A DNA stretch of 64,000 bases from Noviherbaspirillum humi. GTDB taxonomy: Bacteria; Pseudomonadota; Gammaproteobacteria; Burkholderiales; Burkholderiaceae_D. The notes under the pieces are model-generated. The model saw nothing but the letters and a program-made list of their open reading frames with translations, was not told the origin of the DNA and did no database searches. Of the stretch, positions 25,081 to 32,280 are shown piece after piece. Position 1 is the first letter of the stretch, and each line of letters starts with the position of its first letter. The DNA is taken from NCBI RefSeq assembly GCF_900188095.1, contig NZ_FZOT01000018.1:1-64000 (forward strand), written 5' to 3'. The translations under genes and the position numbers were made by a program.

Positions 25081-26139
25081 ATGAATGCACCGGCTGATCT
25101 CGGCATCCGACTCACTTCTTTTTCCCATGGCGGCGGCTGCGGCTGCAAGATCGCGCCCGGCGTGCTGGCCGAAATCCTGAAGAAGTCGAGCGGCTTCCCG
25201 GTGCCGAAGGAACTGATGGTCGGCATCGAGACCGCCGACGACGCCGCCGTCTACAAGCTCAACGACGAGCAGGCGCTGATCGCCACCACCGATTTCTTCA
25301 TGCCGATCGTCGACGATCCCTTCGACTTCGGCCGCATCGCCGCCACCAACGCCATCTCCGACGTGTATGCCATGGGCGGCACGCCGATCATGGCGCTGGC
25401 CCTGGTCGGCATGCCGATCAACCAGCTGCCGGTGGACGTGATCGGCAAGATCATCCAGGGCGGCGAATCGATCTGCGCCGAAGCCGGCATTCCGATCGCC
25501 GGCGGCCACACCATCGATTCGGTGGAGCCGATCTACGGCCTGGTGGTGATGGGCCTGGTGCATCCGTCCAAGGTCAAGCGCAATGCCGATGCCCGCGCCG
25601 GCGACAAGCTCATCCTCGGCAAGCCGCTCGGCGTCGGCATCCTGTCGGCGGCGCTGAAGAAGAACGCGCTCGACGCCGCCGGCTACGCCGCCATGATCGA
25701 GAACACCACCAAGCTCAACAAGCCGGGCAAGGCATTGTCCGACCTGCCGGGCGTGCATGCGCTGACCGACATCACCGGCTTCGGCCTGCTCGGCCACACG
25801 CTGGAACTGGCGCGGGGCGCGAAGCTGCAGGCCCGCATCGCCATGAACCAGGTGCCGCTGCTGCCCGACGTGCAGGCGCTGGCGGAGCAGGGCTACGTCA
25901 CGGGCGCGTCCGGCCGCAACTGGGCCGGCTATGGCCATGAAGTCAGGCTCGACGCCAACATCGGCGACGTGCAGCGCAGCCTGCTGACCGATCCGCAGAC
26001 CTCCGGCGGCCTGCTGGTGTCCTGCGCGCCGCAGGCGGTGGACGAGGTACTGGCGCTGTTCCGGCGCGAAGGCTTCGCCCATGCCGCCGTCATCGGCGAG
26101 ATGACCGAAGGCCCGGCCGGCGTCGCCGTTGGCGTGTGA
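25081..26139 (+). CDS. selD: Selenide, water dikinase (SelD/SenC)
   Basis: A 352-residue SelD that makes selenophosphate from selenide and ATP. The N-terminal catalytic motif is GGGCGCK, with Cys20 (not selenocysteine) and Lys23 corresponding to E. coli Cys17 and Lys20. The AIRS-type ATP site includes ETADDAAVYKL and the DFFMPIVDDPFDFGRIAATNA stretch. In selenoneine clusters this homologue is called SenC. Here it can feed SenB and also MnmH, encoded 5 kb away. It follows senB by 60 bases and precedes the ABC transporter by 33 bases. No selA, selB or selC was seen in the window, so selenoprotein synthesis is not indicated. Confidence 0.94.
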   Translation: MNAPADLGIRLTSFSHGGGCGCKIAPGVLAEILKKSSGFPVPKELMVGIETADDAAVYKLNDEQALIATTDFFMPIVDDPFDFGRIAATNAISDVYAMGGTPIMALALVGMPINQLPVDVIGKIIQGGESICAEAGIPIAGGHTIDSVEPIYGLVVMGLVHPSKVKRNADARAGDKLILGKPLGVGILSAALKKNALDAAGYAAMIENTTKLNKPGKALSDLPGVHALTDITGFGLLGHTLELARGAKLQARIAMNQVPLLPDVQALAEQGYVTGASGRNWAGYGHEVRLDANIGDVQRSLLTDPQTSGGLLVSCAPQAVDEVLALFRREGFAHAAVIGEMTEGPAGVAVGV

Positions 26140-26172
26140 CCGGACGAATTTTCAACCCACCACCATAACAAC

Positions 26173-27042
26173 ATGATCCGACTTCCCCGCTTCCGCTCCC
26201 TGGCCGTCATCGGTCTCGCGCTGGCCGCCACGCTTTGCGCCGGCCTGGCGCAGGCGCAACAGGTGTTGCGCGTCTCCGCCATTCCCGACGAGGCGCCGAC
26301 CGAACTGCAGCGCAAGTTCAAGCCGCTCGGCAATTATTTGGAGCAGAAGCTGGGCATGAAGGTGGAATTCATGCCGGTGACCGACTATGCGGCCTCGGTC
26401 GAAGGGCTCATCAACAACAAGCTGGACATGGTCTGGTTCGGCGGCTTCACCTTCGTGCAAGCCAAGGCGCGCAGCGGCGGCAAGGTGCTGCCGCTGGTGC
26501 AGCGCGAGGAAGACGAACAGTTCAAGTCGGTCTTCGTCACCACCGACAAGGCCATCAACAAGCTCACGGACCTGAAAGGCAAGACCTTCAGCTTCGGCTC
26601 CGAGTCGTCCACCTCCGGCCACCTGATGCCGCGCTATTTCCTGCTCAATGCCGGCATCAACCCCGACACCGACATGAAACGCGTCGCCTTCTCCGGCGCG
26701 CATGACGCCACCGTGGCCGCCGTGTCCGGCGGCAAGGTCGATGCCGGCGCGGTCAACATTTCGGTCTGGGAGAAGCTGGTGACGCAGAACAAGGTCGATC
26801 CGAAGACGGTGCGGGTGTTCTACACCACCCCCGGCTACTACGACTACAACTGGAGCGTGCGTTCCGACATGAATCCGGCGCTGCGCCAGAAGCTGACCGA
26901 AGCTTTCCTGTCCTTGAACAAGAACGACCCGCAGGGCAAGGAGATCCTCGACCTGCAGCGCGCCACCCGCTTCGTGCCGACCCGGCCCGAGAACTATGAC
27001 GCCATCGAGAAAGCGGCGCGTCAGGCGGGCCTGCTAAAGTAA
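26173..27042 (+). CDS. PhnD-like substrate-binding protein of a probable selenium-oxyanion ABC transporter
   Basis: A 289-residue periplasmic protein with a signal peptide (LALAATLCAGLAQA, cut before QQVLRVSAIPDEAP). The fold type is PhnD/phosphonate-binding (LGNYLEQKLGMKVEFMPVTDYAA, then FGSESSTSGHLMPRYFL). A subfamily of PhnD-like proteins encoded beside selD has been catalogued as putative selenate transporters, and this gene fits by position and sequence type. It lies 33 bases after selD and 2 bases before its ATPase. Whether it binds selenite, selenate or another selenium compound is inference; phosphonate or phosphite is the alternative. Confidence 0.82.
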   Translation: MIRLPRFRSLAVIGLALAATLCAGLAQAQQVLRVSAIPDEAPTELQRKFKPLGNYLEQKLGMKVEFMPVTDYAASVEGLINNKLDMVWFGGFTFVQAKARSGGKVLPLVQREEDEQFKSVFVTTDKAINKLTDLKGKTFSFGSESSTSGHLMPRYFLLNAGINPDTDMKRVAFSGAHDATVAAVSGGKVDAGAVNISVWEKLVTQNKVDPKTVRVFYTTPGYYDYNWSVRSDMNPALRQKLTEAFLSLNKNDPQGKEILDLQRATRFVPTRPENYDAIEKAARQAGLLK

Positions 27043-27044
27043 CC

Positions 27045-27869
27045 ATGAGTTTCGAGCTGCAAGGCGTGTCGGTGCGCCATCCGTCGGTCGCGGCCGGACA
27101 GGCATTCGCCCTGTCCGACCTGGCGCTCGGCATTGCGCAGGGCGAGCAGGTGGCGCTGATCGGGCCTTCCGGCGCCGGCAAGACCACGCTGCTGCATACG
27201 CTCGCCTGCGCCTTGCGTCCCGATGCCGGCGGGTTGCAATTGTTCGGCACCGACCCCTGGAAGCTGGATAACGCAGCGCGCCACGCGCTGCGCCGCCGGC
27301 TGTTCCTGGCGCCGCAGACGCCGCCGCTGCCGCCGCGCCAGCGGGTGGTGACGGCGGTGCTGGCCGGCCGCCTGCCGCAATGGAGCCTGGCGCAGGCGCT
27401 GCTGTCGCTGGTCAAGCCGGCCGACCCGCGCGCCGCTTTCGAGGCGCTGGCCCGCTTCAATCTCGAGGACAAGCTGTATCACCGCGTCGACCGCCTGTCC
27501 GGCGGCGAACGCCAGCGCTGCGGCATGGCCCGGCTGCTGGTATCGGAAGCGGCAGCCTTCCTGGTCGACGAACCGCTCTCCGCGCTCGACCCGACGCTGG
27601 CGCGGCAAACCCTGCGCGTGCTGCAGCAGGAAGCCAAGGCGCGACAGGCCACCCTGGTCTGCAGCCTGCATCAGGTGGACCTGGCGCGCCAGCATTTCGA
27701 GCGCATCGTCGGGCTGCGCGCCGGCCGCATCGTGTTCGACGCGCCGCGCGAGGCGGTGAGCGATGCCATGATCGCCGCGCTCTACCAGAATGCGCATGAG
27801 GCCGTGCCGGCACTGGCGGACTCGCCCACGCCCGCCGTGCTGCGCCGCCCGGCGACGCGCTGCTTCTGA
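27045..27869 (+). CDS. ABC transporter ATPase of the selenium-linked transporter
   Basis: A 274-residue PhnC-like ATPase with Walker A GPSGAGKTT, signature LSGGERQR, Walker B AAFLVDEP followed by LSALDP, and the H-loop His in CSLHQVDLA. It energises import by the two permeases encoded next. It begins 2 bases after the binding-protein stop, inside the senB-selD operon. The C-terminal 30 residues beyond the ABC domain (ALADSPTPAVLRRPATRCF) are a low-complexity tail of unknown role. Confidence 0.9.
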   Translation: MSFELQGVSVRHPSVAAGQAFALSDLALGIAQGEQVALIGPSGAGKTTLLHTLACALRPDAGGLQLFGTDPWKLDNAARHALRRRLFLAPQTPPLPPRQRVVTAVLAGRLPQWSLAQALLSLVKPADPRAAFEALARFNLEDKLYHRVDRLSGGERQRCGMARLLVSEAAAFLVDEPLSALDPTLARQTLRVLQQEAKARQATLVCSLHQVDLARQHFERIVGLRAGRIVFDAPREAVSDAMIAALYQNAHEAVPALADSPTPAVLRRPATRCF

Positions 27870-27877
27870 GCCGTTTC

Positions 27878-28714
27878 ATGCCATCCCCAGCCGTTTCCCT
27901 GCCTCATGGCGATCCCGCCTGGCGCGGCCGCCTGATCGGCACGCTGCTGGCCGCGATCATTCTGTGGCCGCTCCTGGCGTGGAGCGAATTCAAGCCGTGG
28001 ATCCTGCTCGATGAACAAAGCCTGAAAGCCACTGGCCGTTTCCTCGCCGCCTTCTTTCCGCCGGCGCACTCGCTCGACTTCCTCGCCCTGGCGGCGGAAG
28101 CCACCTGGCAGACGGTGGCCATGGCGACCGCCGGCATGGCCCTCGCGCTGATCGGCGCCATTCCTTTCACGTTGATCGTCACCGAGCAGCTGTCGGTGTC
28201 GCGCATCGGCACCGGCCGCATCGGCTGGCTTGGCCGCACGGTGCGGCAGGCGGTGCGCTGGCTGCTGATCCTGCTGCGCAGCGTGCCGGAACTGGTGTGG
28301 GCGCTGCTGTTCGTGCGCATCGTCGGCCTCGGCCCGACGGCCGGCGTGCTGGCGATTGCGCTCACCTATTGCGGCATGCTCGGCAAGGTGTACGCCGAGA
28401 TCCTGGAATCGGCCAACCCGCACGCCACCCGCAGCCTGCTGCAGAACGGCGGCAGCCGGCTCGGCGCACTGGTCTACGGCATGCTGCCGGAAGCGGCTTC
28501 GGAACTCGTCTCCTACACCATCTATCGCTGGGAATGCGCGATCCGCGGCTCGGTGGTGATGGGCTTCGTCGGCGCCGGCGGCCTCGGGCAGCGCATGGAT
28601 GAATCGATGAAGATGCTGGCCGGCGACGAAGTCTGCACCATGCTCATCATCTTCGTGCTGCTGGTGGCCTGCGCCGACGGCGTCAGCAAGCTGCTGCGGG
28701 GACGGCTGGCATGA
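27878..28714 (+). CDS. ABC transporter permease 1 (PhnE-like)
   Basis: A 278-residue inner-membrane permease with about six helices. The cytoplasmic EAA-like loop is PEAASELVSYTIYRWECAIRGSVVMGFVGAGGLG, which contacts the ATPase. It starts 8 bases after the ATPase stop and overlaps the second permease by 4 bases (ATGA). With its partner it would form a PhnE1/PhnE2-type heterodimeric channel. The substrate is inferred only from the selenium context. Confidence 0.88.
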   Translation: MPSPAVSLPHGDPAWRGRLIGTLLAAIILWPLLAWSEFKPWILLDEQSLKATGRFLAAFFPPAHSLDFLALAAEATWQTVAMATAGMALALIGAIPFTLIVTEQLSVSRIGTGRIGWLGRTVRQAVRWLLILLRSVPELVWALLFVRIVGLGPTAGVLAIALTYCGMLGKVYAEILESANPHATRSLLQNGGSRLGALVYGMLPEAASELVSYTIYRWECAIRGSVVMGFVGAGGLGQRMDESMKMLAGDEVCTMLIIFVLLVACADGVSKLLRGRLA

Positions 28715-29517
28715 AGCGCGAGCCGGGCATGAAGGCGCTGCCGCCGGCACCGCGCCGGCCGCTCTCGGTGCTGCTGGTGCTGCTCGCGCTGGCGGCACTG
28801 ACGATCGCCAGCTTCGCCACCCTGCGCCTGCAATGGCAGGGACTGTTCTCCGCCGACGCGGCGGCAACGAGCATGGAGTTCCTGCGCGGCTTCGCGCCGC
28901 CGGAAACGGCGCCTGCCTTCCTGTGGAAAGTGGCCGGCGGCATCGCCGAAACCCTGGCGATGTCGGCGCTCGGCACCGGCATCGCCGCGCTGCTCGGCCT
29001 CGCGCTGGCGCTGCCGGCCAGCGGCCGCTTCGGCGGCGTCGGCCGCGGCTTCATCCGCCTCATCCTGAATGTGCTGCGGAGCGTGCCGGAACTGGTGTGG
29101 GCGGCGGTGCTGCTGATCGCCGCCGGCCTCGGACCCTTCGCCGGCACACTGGCACTGGCGGTGCACACCACCGGCGTGCTCGGCCGCCTGTTCGCCGACA
29201 CCCTGGAAAACGAATCGCCCCAGGCCGAAGCCGCGCTGCGCATCAACGGCGCCGCGCCGATGGCGGCCTTCTTCTACGCCAGCCTGCCGCAAACCCTGCC
29301 GCAGATGATGTCGTACACCCTCTACCGCTGGGAAAACAATATCCGCGCCGCCGCCATCCTCGGCGTGGTCGGCGCCGGCGGCCTCGGGCAGATGCTGAAG
29401 TACCACCTGTCGCTGTTCCAGATGCACCAGGCGGCCACGGTCATCCTGGCGATGCTGCTGCTGGTGGCGCTGGTGGATGCGGTGAGCTTCGGCTTGCGGC
29501 GGGTGATGACGCGCTGA
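28711..29517 (+). CDS. ABC transporter permease 2 (PhnE-like)
   Basis: A 268-residue permease paralogous to the preceding one; both have LRSVPELVWA in the middle and a YRWE-N/C-IR-A plus VGAGGLGQ loop near the end. It overlaps the first permease by ATGA and is the last gene of the six-gene senB-selD-transporter run. Its stop codon lies within a four-copy 8-bp tandem repeat. Confidence 0.88.
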   Translation: MKREPGMKALPPAPRRPLSVLLVLLALAALTIASFATLRLQWQGLFSADAAATSMEFLRGFAPPETAPAFLWKVAGGIAETLAMSALGTGIAALLGLALALPASGRFGGVGRGFIRLILNVLRSVPELVWAAVLLIAAGLGPFAGTLALAVHTTGVLGRLFADTLENESPQAEAALRINGAAPMAAFFYASLPQTLPQMMSYTLYRWENNIRAAAILGVVGAGGLGQMLKYHLSLFQMHQAATVILAMLLLVALVDAVSFGLRRVMTR

Positions 29518-29544
29518 GGTGCTGAGGTGCTGAGGCGCTGAGGT
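29513..29544. repeat. 8-bp tandem repeat GCTGAGGT x4
   Basis: Four copies of GCTGAGGT (the third is GCTGAGGC) run head to tail at 29513-29520, 29521-29528, 29529-29536 and 29537-29544. The first contains the TGA stop of permease 2. Because the unit is 8 bases, gain or loss of units leaves the stop unchanged. It looks like replication-slippage DNA at the operon end. Confidence 0.85.
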
Positions 29545-29569
29545 GTCTGGGATGACATGACCGACGTGG

Positions 29570-29587
29570 CATCGTCTCAAGACGATG
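29570..29587. other. 18-bp near-perfect palindrome after the transporter operon
   Basis: CATCGTCT (29570-29577) is followed by CA and AGACGATG (29580-29587), a perfect 8-bp inverted repeat with a 2-base centre. It is 53 bases past the last transporter gene. No T-run follows, so it is either a protein-binding site or a weak transcript-end hairpin. Confidence 0.45.
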
Positions 29588-29969
29588 GCCGGCAATGGCT
29601 GACGTCGCCTAAACAGCTGGTATTGCTGGTGCCATCGGCAGTGATCCGGGAAGCGGCCAATGCGGTGATCAATACGCTGCATCCGGCGTGTTCGACGATT
29701 CGAGTCGAGGCAAAGCGCAGTTTCAGTTCCGATCACGGGCTTTTCTCCTGAGGGCCTGATTCGTATCGGTTTGGCCAGCGCCTTCAAGCAGAATCAAGCA
29801 GAAAAGCGATGGTCCGTTATTGACGCAAAAAGTCTCTTCTGCCTGTGAAAGCCAACCGCGATCAAGCAAACATCATTGGCATATGAGTTGCTAAGGGCGG
29901 GGGCGCTCTTGGGGCTTAACGCTGCGCCAAGCGCTTGTGTCGCTAACCTTTCACTTCATGGAGCCAGGA
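29588..29969. other. Intergenic; no supported gene
   Basis: A plus-strand frame at 29557-29751 lacks a ribosome-binding site and recognisable content. Composition shifts here toward less GC-rich DNA, which continues to about 30.4 kb. Confidence 0.35.
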
Positions 29970-30266
29970 ATGGAATCAATCACACCAGCAAGGCTGGATC
30001 AGGGAGTCGTATCAACCAATGAAAACCCGCTCCCCAGCGTGGCGTCCTGTCAGCCGCCGGACAACAAGGCGGCGATAGCAGATATGGAGCAGGGTGCCAA
30101 AGGCGCTTTCGGAGGACTAAGTCTCACTTTTGTCGGAGCACTTGCCAAGACTCCTCCGCTCAGCGCATTGGGTATCTTGTTTGCCTTCCTTAGCTTTGTG
30201 AATTTCGGCAGGGGCTACACGGAGCGGAAACCGAATCCGTGCAATGATGTTCTGCCGAAGAAGTAA
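29970..30266 (+). CDS. Small orphan protein with hydrophobic C-terminal half, 98 aa
   Basis: ATG 29970 is preceded by GGAG with 6-base spacing; an ATG 12 bases upstream is less well placed. The N-terminal 45 residues are polar (MESITPARLDQGV...). A hydrophobic segment (LSLTFVGALAKTPPLSALGILFAFLSFVNFG) and a basic tail ending LPKK follow. There is no cleavable signal peptide, so it may be a membrane-inserting protein with one or two helices. Its layout resembles the orphan at 63169-63471, and both lie in less GC-rich DNA. Function unknown. Confidence 0.5.
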   Translation: MESITPARLDQGVVSTNENPLPSVASCQPPDNKAAIADMEQGAKGAFGGLSLTFVGALAKTPPLSALGILFAFLSFVNFGRGYTERKPNPCNDVLPKK

Positions 30267-30418
30267 GCTTTCAGAATTCATCCATCGCCGTGAGCCAGCC
30301 ACTTTCCATGGTGGCCTGACGCGACAAGCAGAACATATGCGGATGCCATCAAGTCGGCAATTCCAGAGTCATCGTCAACTGATAAGGGCGATGCGCGCCA
30401 CCGCCCTGTCAAGCCACC

Positions 30419-31018
30419 TCACCCGTTCACATTCAACACCTTCTCGATATCCGCCACGAACTTCCTGTCATCCGGCGACGTCATGCTGGAGTAGCTGCCC
30501 ACCACCTTGCCATTGCGGTCGATGAGGTACTTGTAGAAGTTCCACTTCGGCGCGGTGCCGGTCTGCTGGGCGAGGGCGCTGTGCAGCGGGTTGGCTTCCT
30601 TGCCGCGCACCGAGGTCTTGGAGAACATCGGGAATTTCACGCCGTAGGTGTTGTAGCAGAAGTCGGCGATCTGCTTGTCGTTGCCCGGCTCCTGGGAAAA
30701 GTCGTTCGACGGGAAGCCCAGCACCACCAGTCCCTTGTCCTTGTACCGGGCGTACAGCGCCTCCAGTCCTTCGTACTGGCTGGTGAAGCCGCAGTAGCTG
30801 GCGGTGTTCACCACCAGCACCGCCTTGCCGGCGTACTGGCAGAGATTCTGCGGCGCCTCGTCCTGCAGGCGATTGAAGCGGTAATTGAGAATCGCCGGAC
30901 ATGCCGCCGGCCCGGCAGGCGTCGCGGCGGGAGCGGAAGGACGCTGGGGTGCGGATTGCGCCATCGCGCCGGCGGCGGATACGGCGCACAACGCGCCCAG
31001 GATGATGCTCTTGAACAT
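30419..31018 (-). CDS. Exported glutathione peroxidase (Cys type)
   Basis: A 199-residue peroxidase with a signal peptide (ILGALCAVSAAGAMA, cut before QSAPQ), placing it in the periplasm. The catalytic tetrad is Cys76 in TASYCGFT, Gln109 in FSQEPG, and Trp159 and Asn160 in PKWNF. The usual FPCNQFG stretch is FPSNDFS here, so the resolving-type Cys of that motif is absent. It reduces peroxides using thioredoxin- or glutathione-like donors. Cys, not selenocysteine, is encoded despite the nearby selenium genes. GGAG precedes ATG 31018. Confidence 0.88.
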   Translation of the reverse strand: MFKSIILGALCAVSAAGAMAQSAPQRPSAPAATPAGPAACPAILNYRFNRLQDEAPQNLCQYAGKAVLVVNTASYCGFTSQYEGLEALYARYKDKGLVVLGFPSNDFSQEPGNDKQIADFCYNTYGVKFPMFSKTSVRGKEANPLHSALAQQTGTAPKWNFYKYLIDRNGKVVGSYSSMTSPDDRKFVADIEKVLNVNG

Positions 31019-31182
31019 GATGGACTCCATTGAACGGCCGTTGAAAGATGGCTTTCAGTGTACGCCAGCGCCAGGATTTTTTCCGGCGAGGATGTGGAGC
31101 GCGGTCCCATGTTGCCGAACTGATTTGCTTTCCTGGCATCTGATGGACATCGGAAACCGTCCATCTCGCCAGGAGAATCGCC

Positions 31183-32211
31183 ATGTCGCTTTCACCAAGG
31201 AAAAACCTCGTTCTGCCCGCGCTGCTGTCCGCGCTTGCGCTTGCGGCGACCGCACCATCGCAGGCGCAGACCAGCGCCGCCACCCCGCGGCCGATGACCG
31301 CGCCGCCGGCCGCGCCCCAGGCGCAGCAGAATGCGCCGGACGTCCGCATCAGCAAGCTCAAGGGGCGCGACGTGCAGGATGCCAAGGGCAAGAAGATCGG
31401 CGACATCGAGGACCTGGTCGTCGACATGCAGCGCGAATATGTGCCCTACGTAGTGCTGTCATTCGGCGGCGCGCTCGGCCTCGGCGACAAGCTTTTCGCC
31501 TTTCCGCCGAACAGCTTCCAGAGCGGCAAGGACAACCATCTCGTGCTCAATGTCGAGCGCGACAAGCTGAAGAACGCGCCCGGCTTCGACAAGAAGAAAT
31601 GGCCGGACTTCAACGACAACGCCACCCGCGGCGCGCTCAACCGCTATTTCCAGGGCCAGACCACCCAGGCCGGCAGCGAGGTCGGCCAGCTCTGGCGCGC
31701 CTCCGAGATGGTCGGCAAGAACATCAACGAGCGTTCCGGCCGCAATGCCGGCAAGATCGACGACGTCGTGGTCAACCTTGGCAATGGCAAGGTGGAGTAT
31801 GTGGTGGTGGCCTTCGACAAGGCATGGAGCCCCGACGGCAAGCTGGTCGTCCTGCCGCTCAAGGCCATCGATTTCCCCGGCCGCACCGATCTTGATCCGA
31901 TCATCAACATCGCCCGCGACCGCATCGGCGAAGCGCGCAGCTTCGAGAAGAACACGTGGCCGGACATCAACAGCGCCGCCTTCAAGAATGACGTGCGGCA
32001 GTACGTCGCCAGCTTCGATGCCGCCGGCAGCGGCCGCATCCAGGCCGGGCCGACCCAGGGCGTGTCGGAGAAGCAGCCGGCGAATGCCTCGAAGGTGCCG
32101 TCGGACCCGAACAGCCTGGCGAAGATGCCGGCGCCGGGCATGCAGAGTTCCGGCAATGCTCCGCAGGGCGATGCCAAGGCGGGCGGCGGAAACAGCGGCA
32201 ATGCCAGGTAA
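31183..32211 (+). CDS. Exported protein with two PRC-barrel domains
   Basis: A 342-residue protein with a signal peptide (LLSALALAATAPSQA, cut before QTSAA) and a Pro/Ala/Gln linker. Two PRC-barrel-like repeats follow, at about residues 55-130 (LKGRDVQDAKGKKIGDIEDL) and 172-255 (NAGKIDDVVVNLGNGKVEYV). The tail is low complexity, rich in Gly, Asn and Ala. PRC-barrels are small beta-domains found in photosynthetic reaction centre H subunits and RimM. Exported two-barrel forms are common in soil proteobacteria, with no agreed role; stress or envelope function is often suggested. AGGAGA precedes the ATG. Confidence 0.82.
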   Translation: MSLSPRKNLVLPALLSALALAATAPSQAQTSAATPRPMTAPPAAPQAQQNAPDVRISKLKGRDVQDAKGKKIGDIEDLVVDMQREYVPYVVLSFGGALGLGDKLFAFPPNSFQSGKDNHLVLNVERDKLKNAPGFDKKKWPDFNDNATRGALNRYFQGQTTQAGSEVGQLWRASEMVGKNINERSGRNAGKIDDVVVNLGNGKVEYVVVAFDKAWSPDGKLVVLPLKAIDFPGRTDLDPIINIARDRIGEARSFEKNTWPDINSAAFKNDVRQYVASFDAAGSGRIQAGPTQGVSEKQPANASKVPSDPNSLAKMPAPGMQSSGNAPQGDAKAGGGNSGNAR

Positions 32212-32280
32212 GGCCGGAGCGCGCCCTGCCGGCCCGCCATGCGACAATCGCCTGATCCCTAGCGAACGATCAGGCCCCTC

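Noticed and set aside
25141-25149. Possible selenocysteine codon in selD or the glutathione peroxidase
   Set aside because: The catalytic positions are plain Cys codons in both genes, with no in-frame TGA. No selA, selB or selC was seen in the window.
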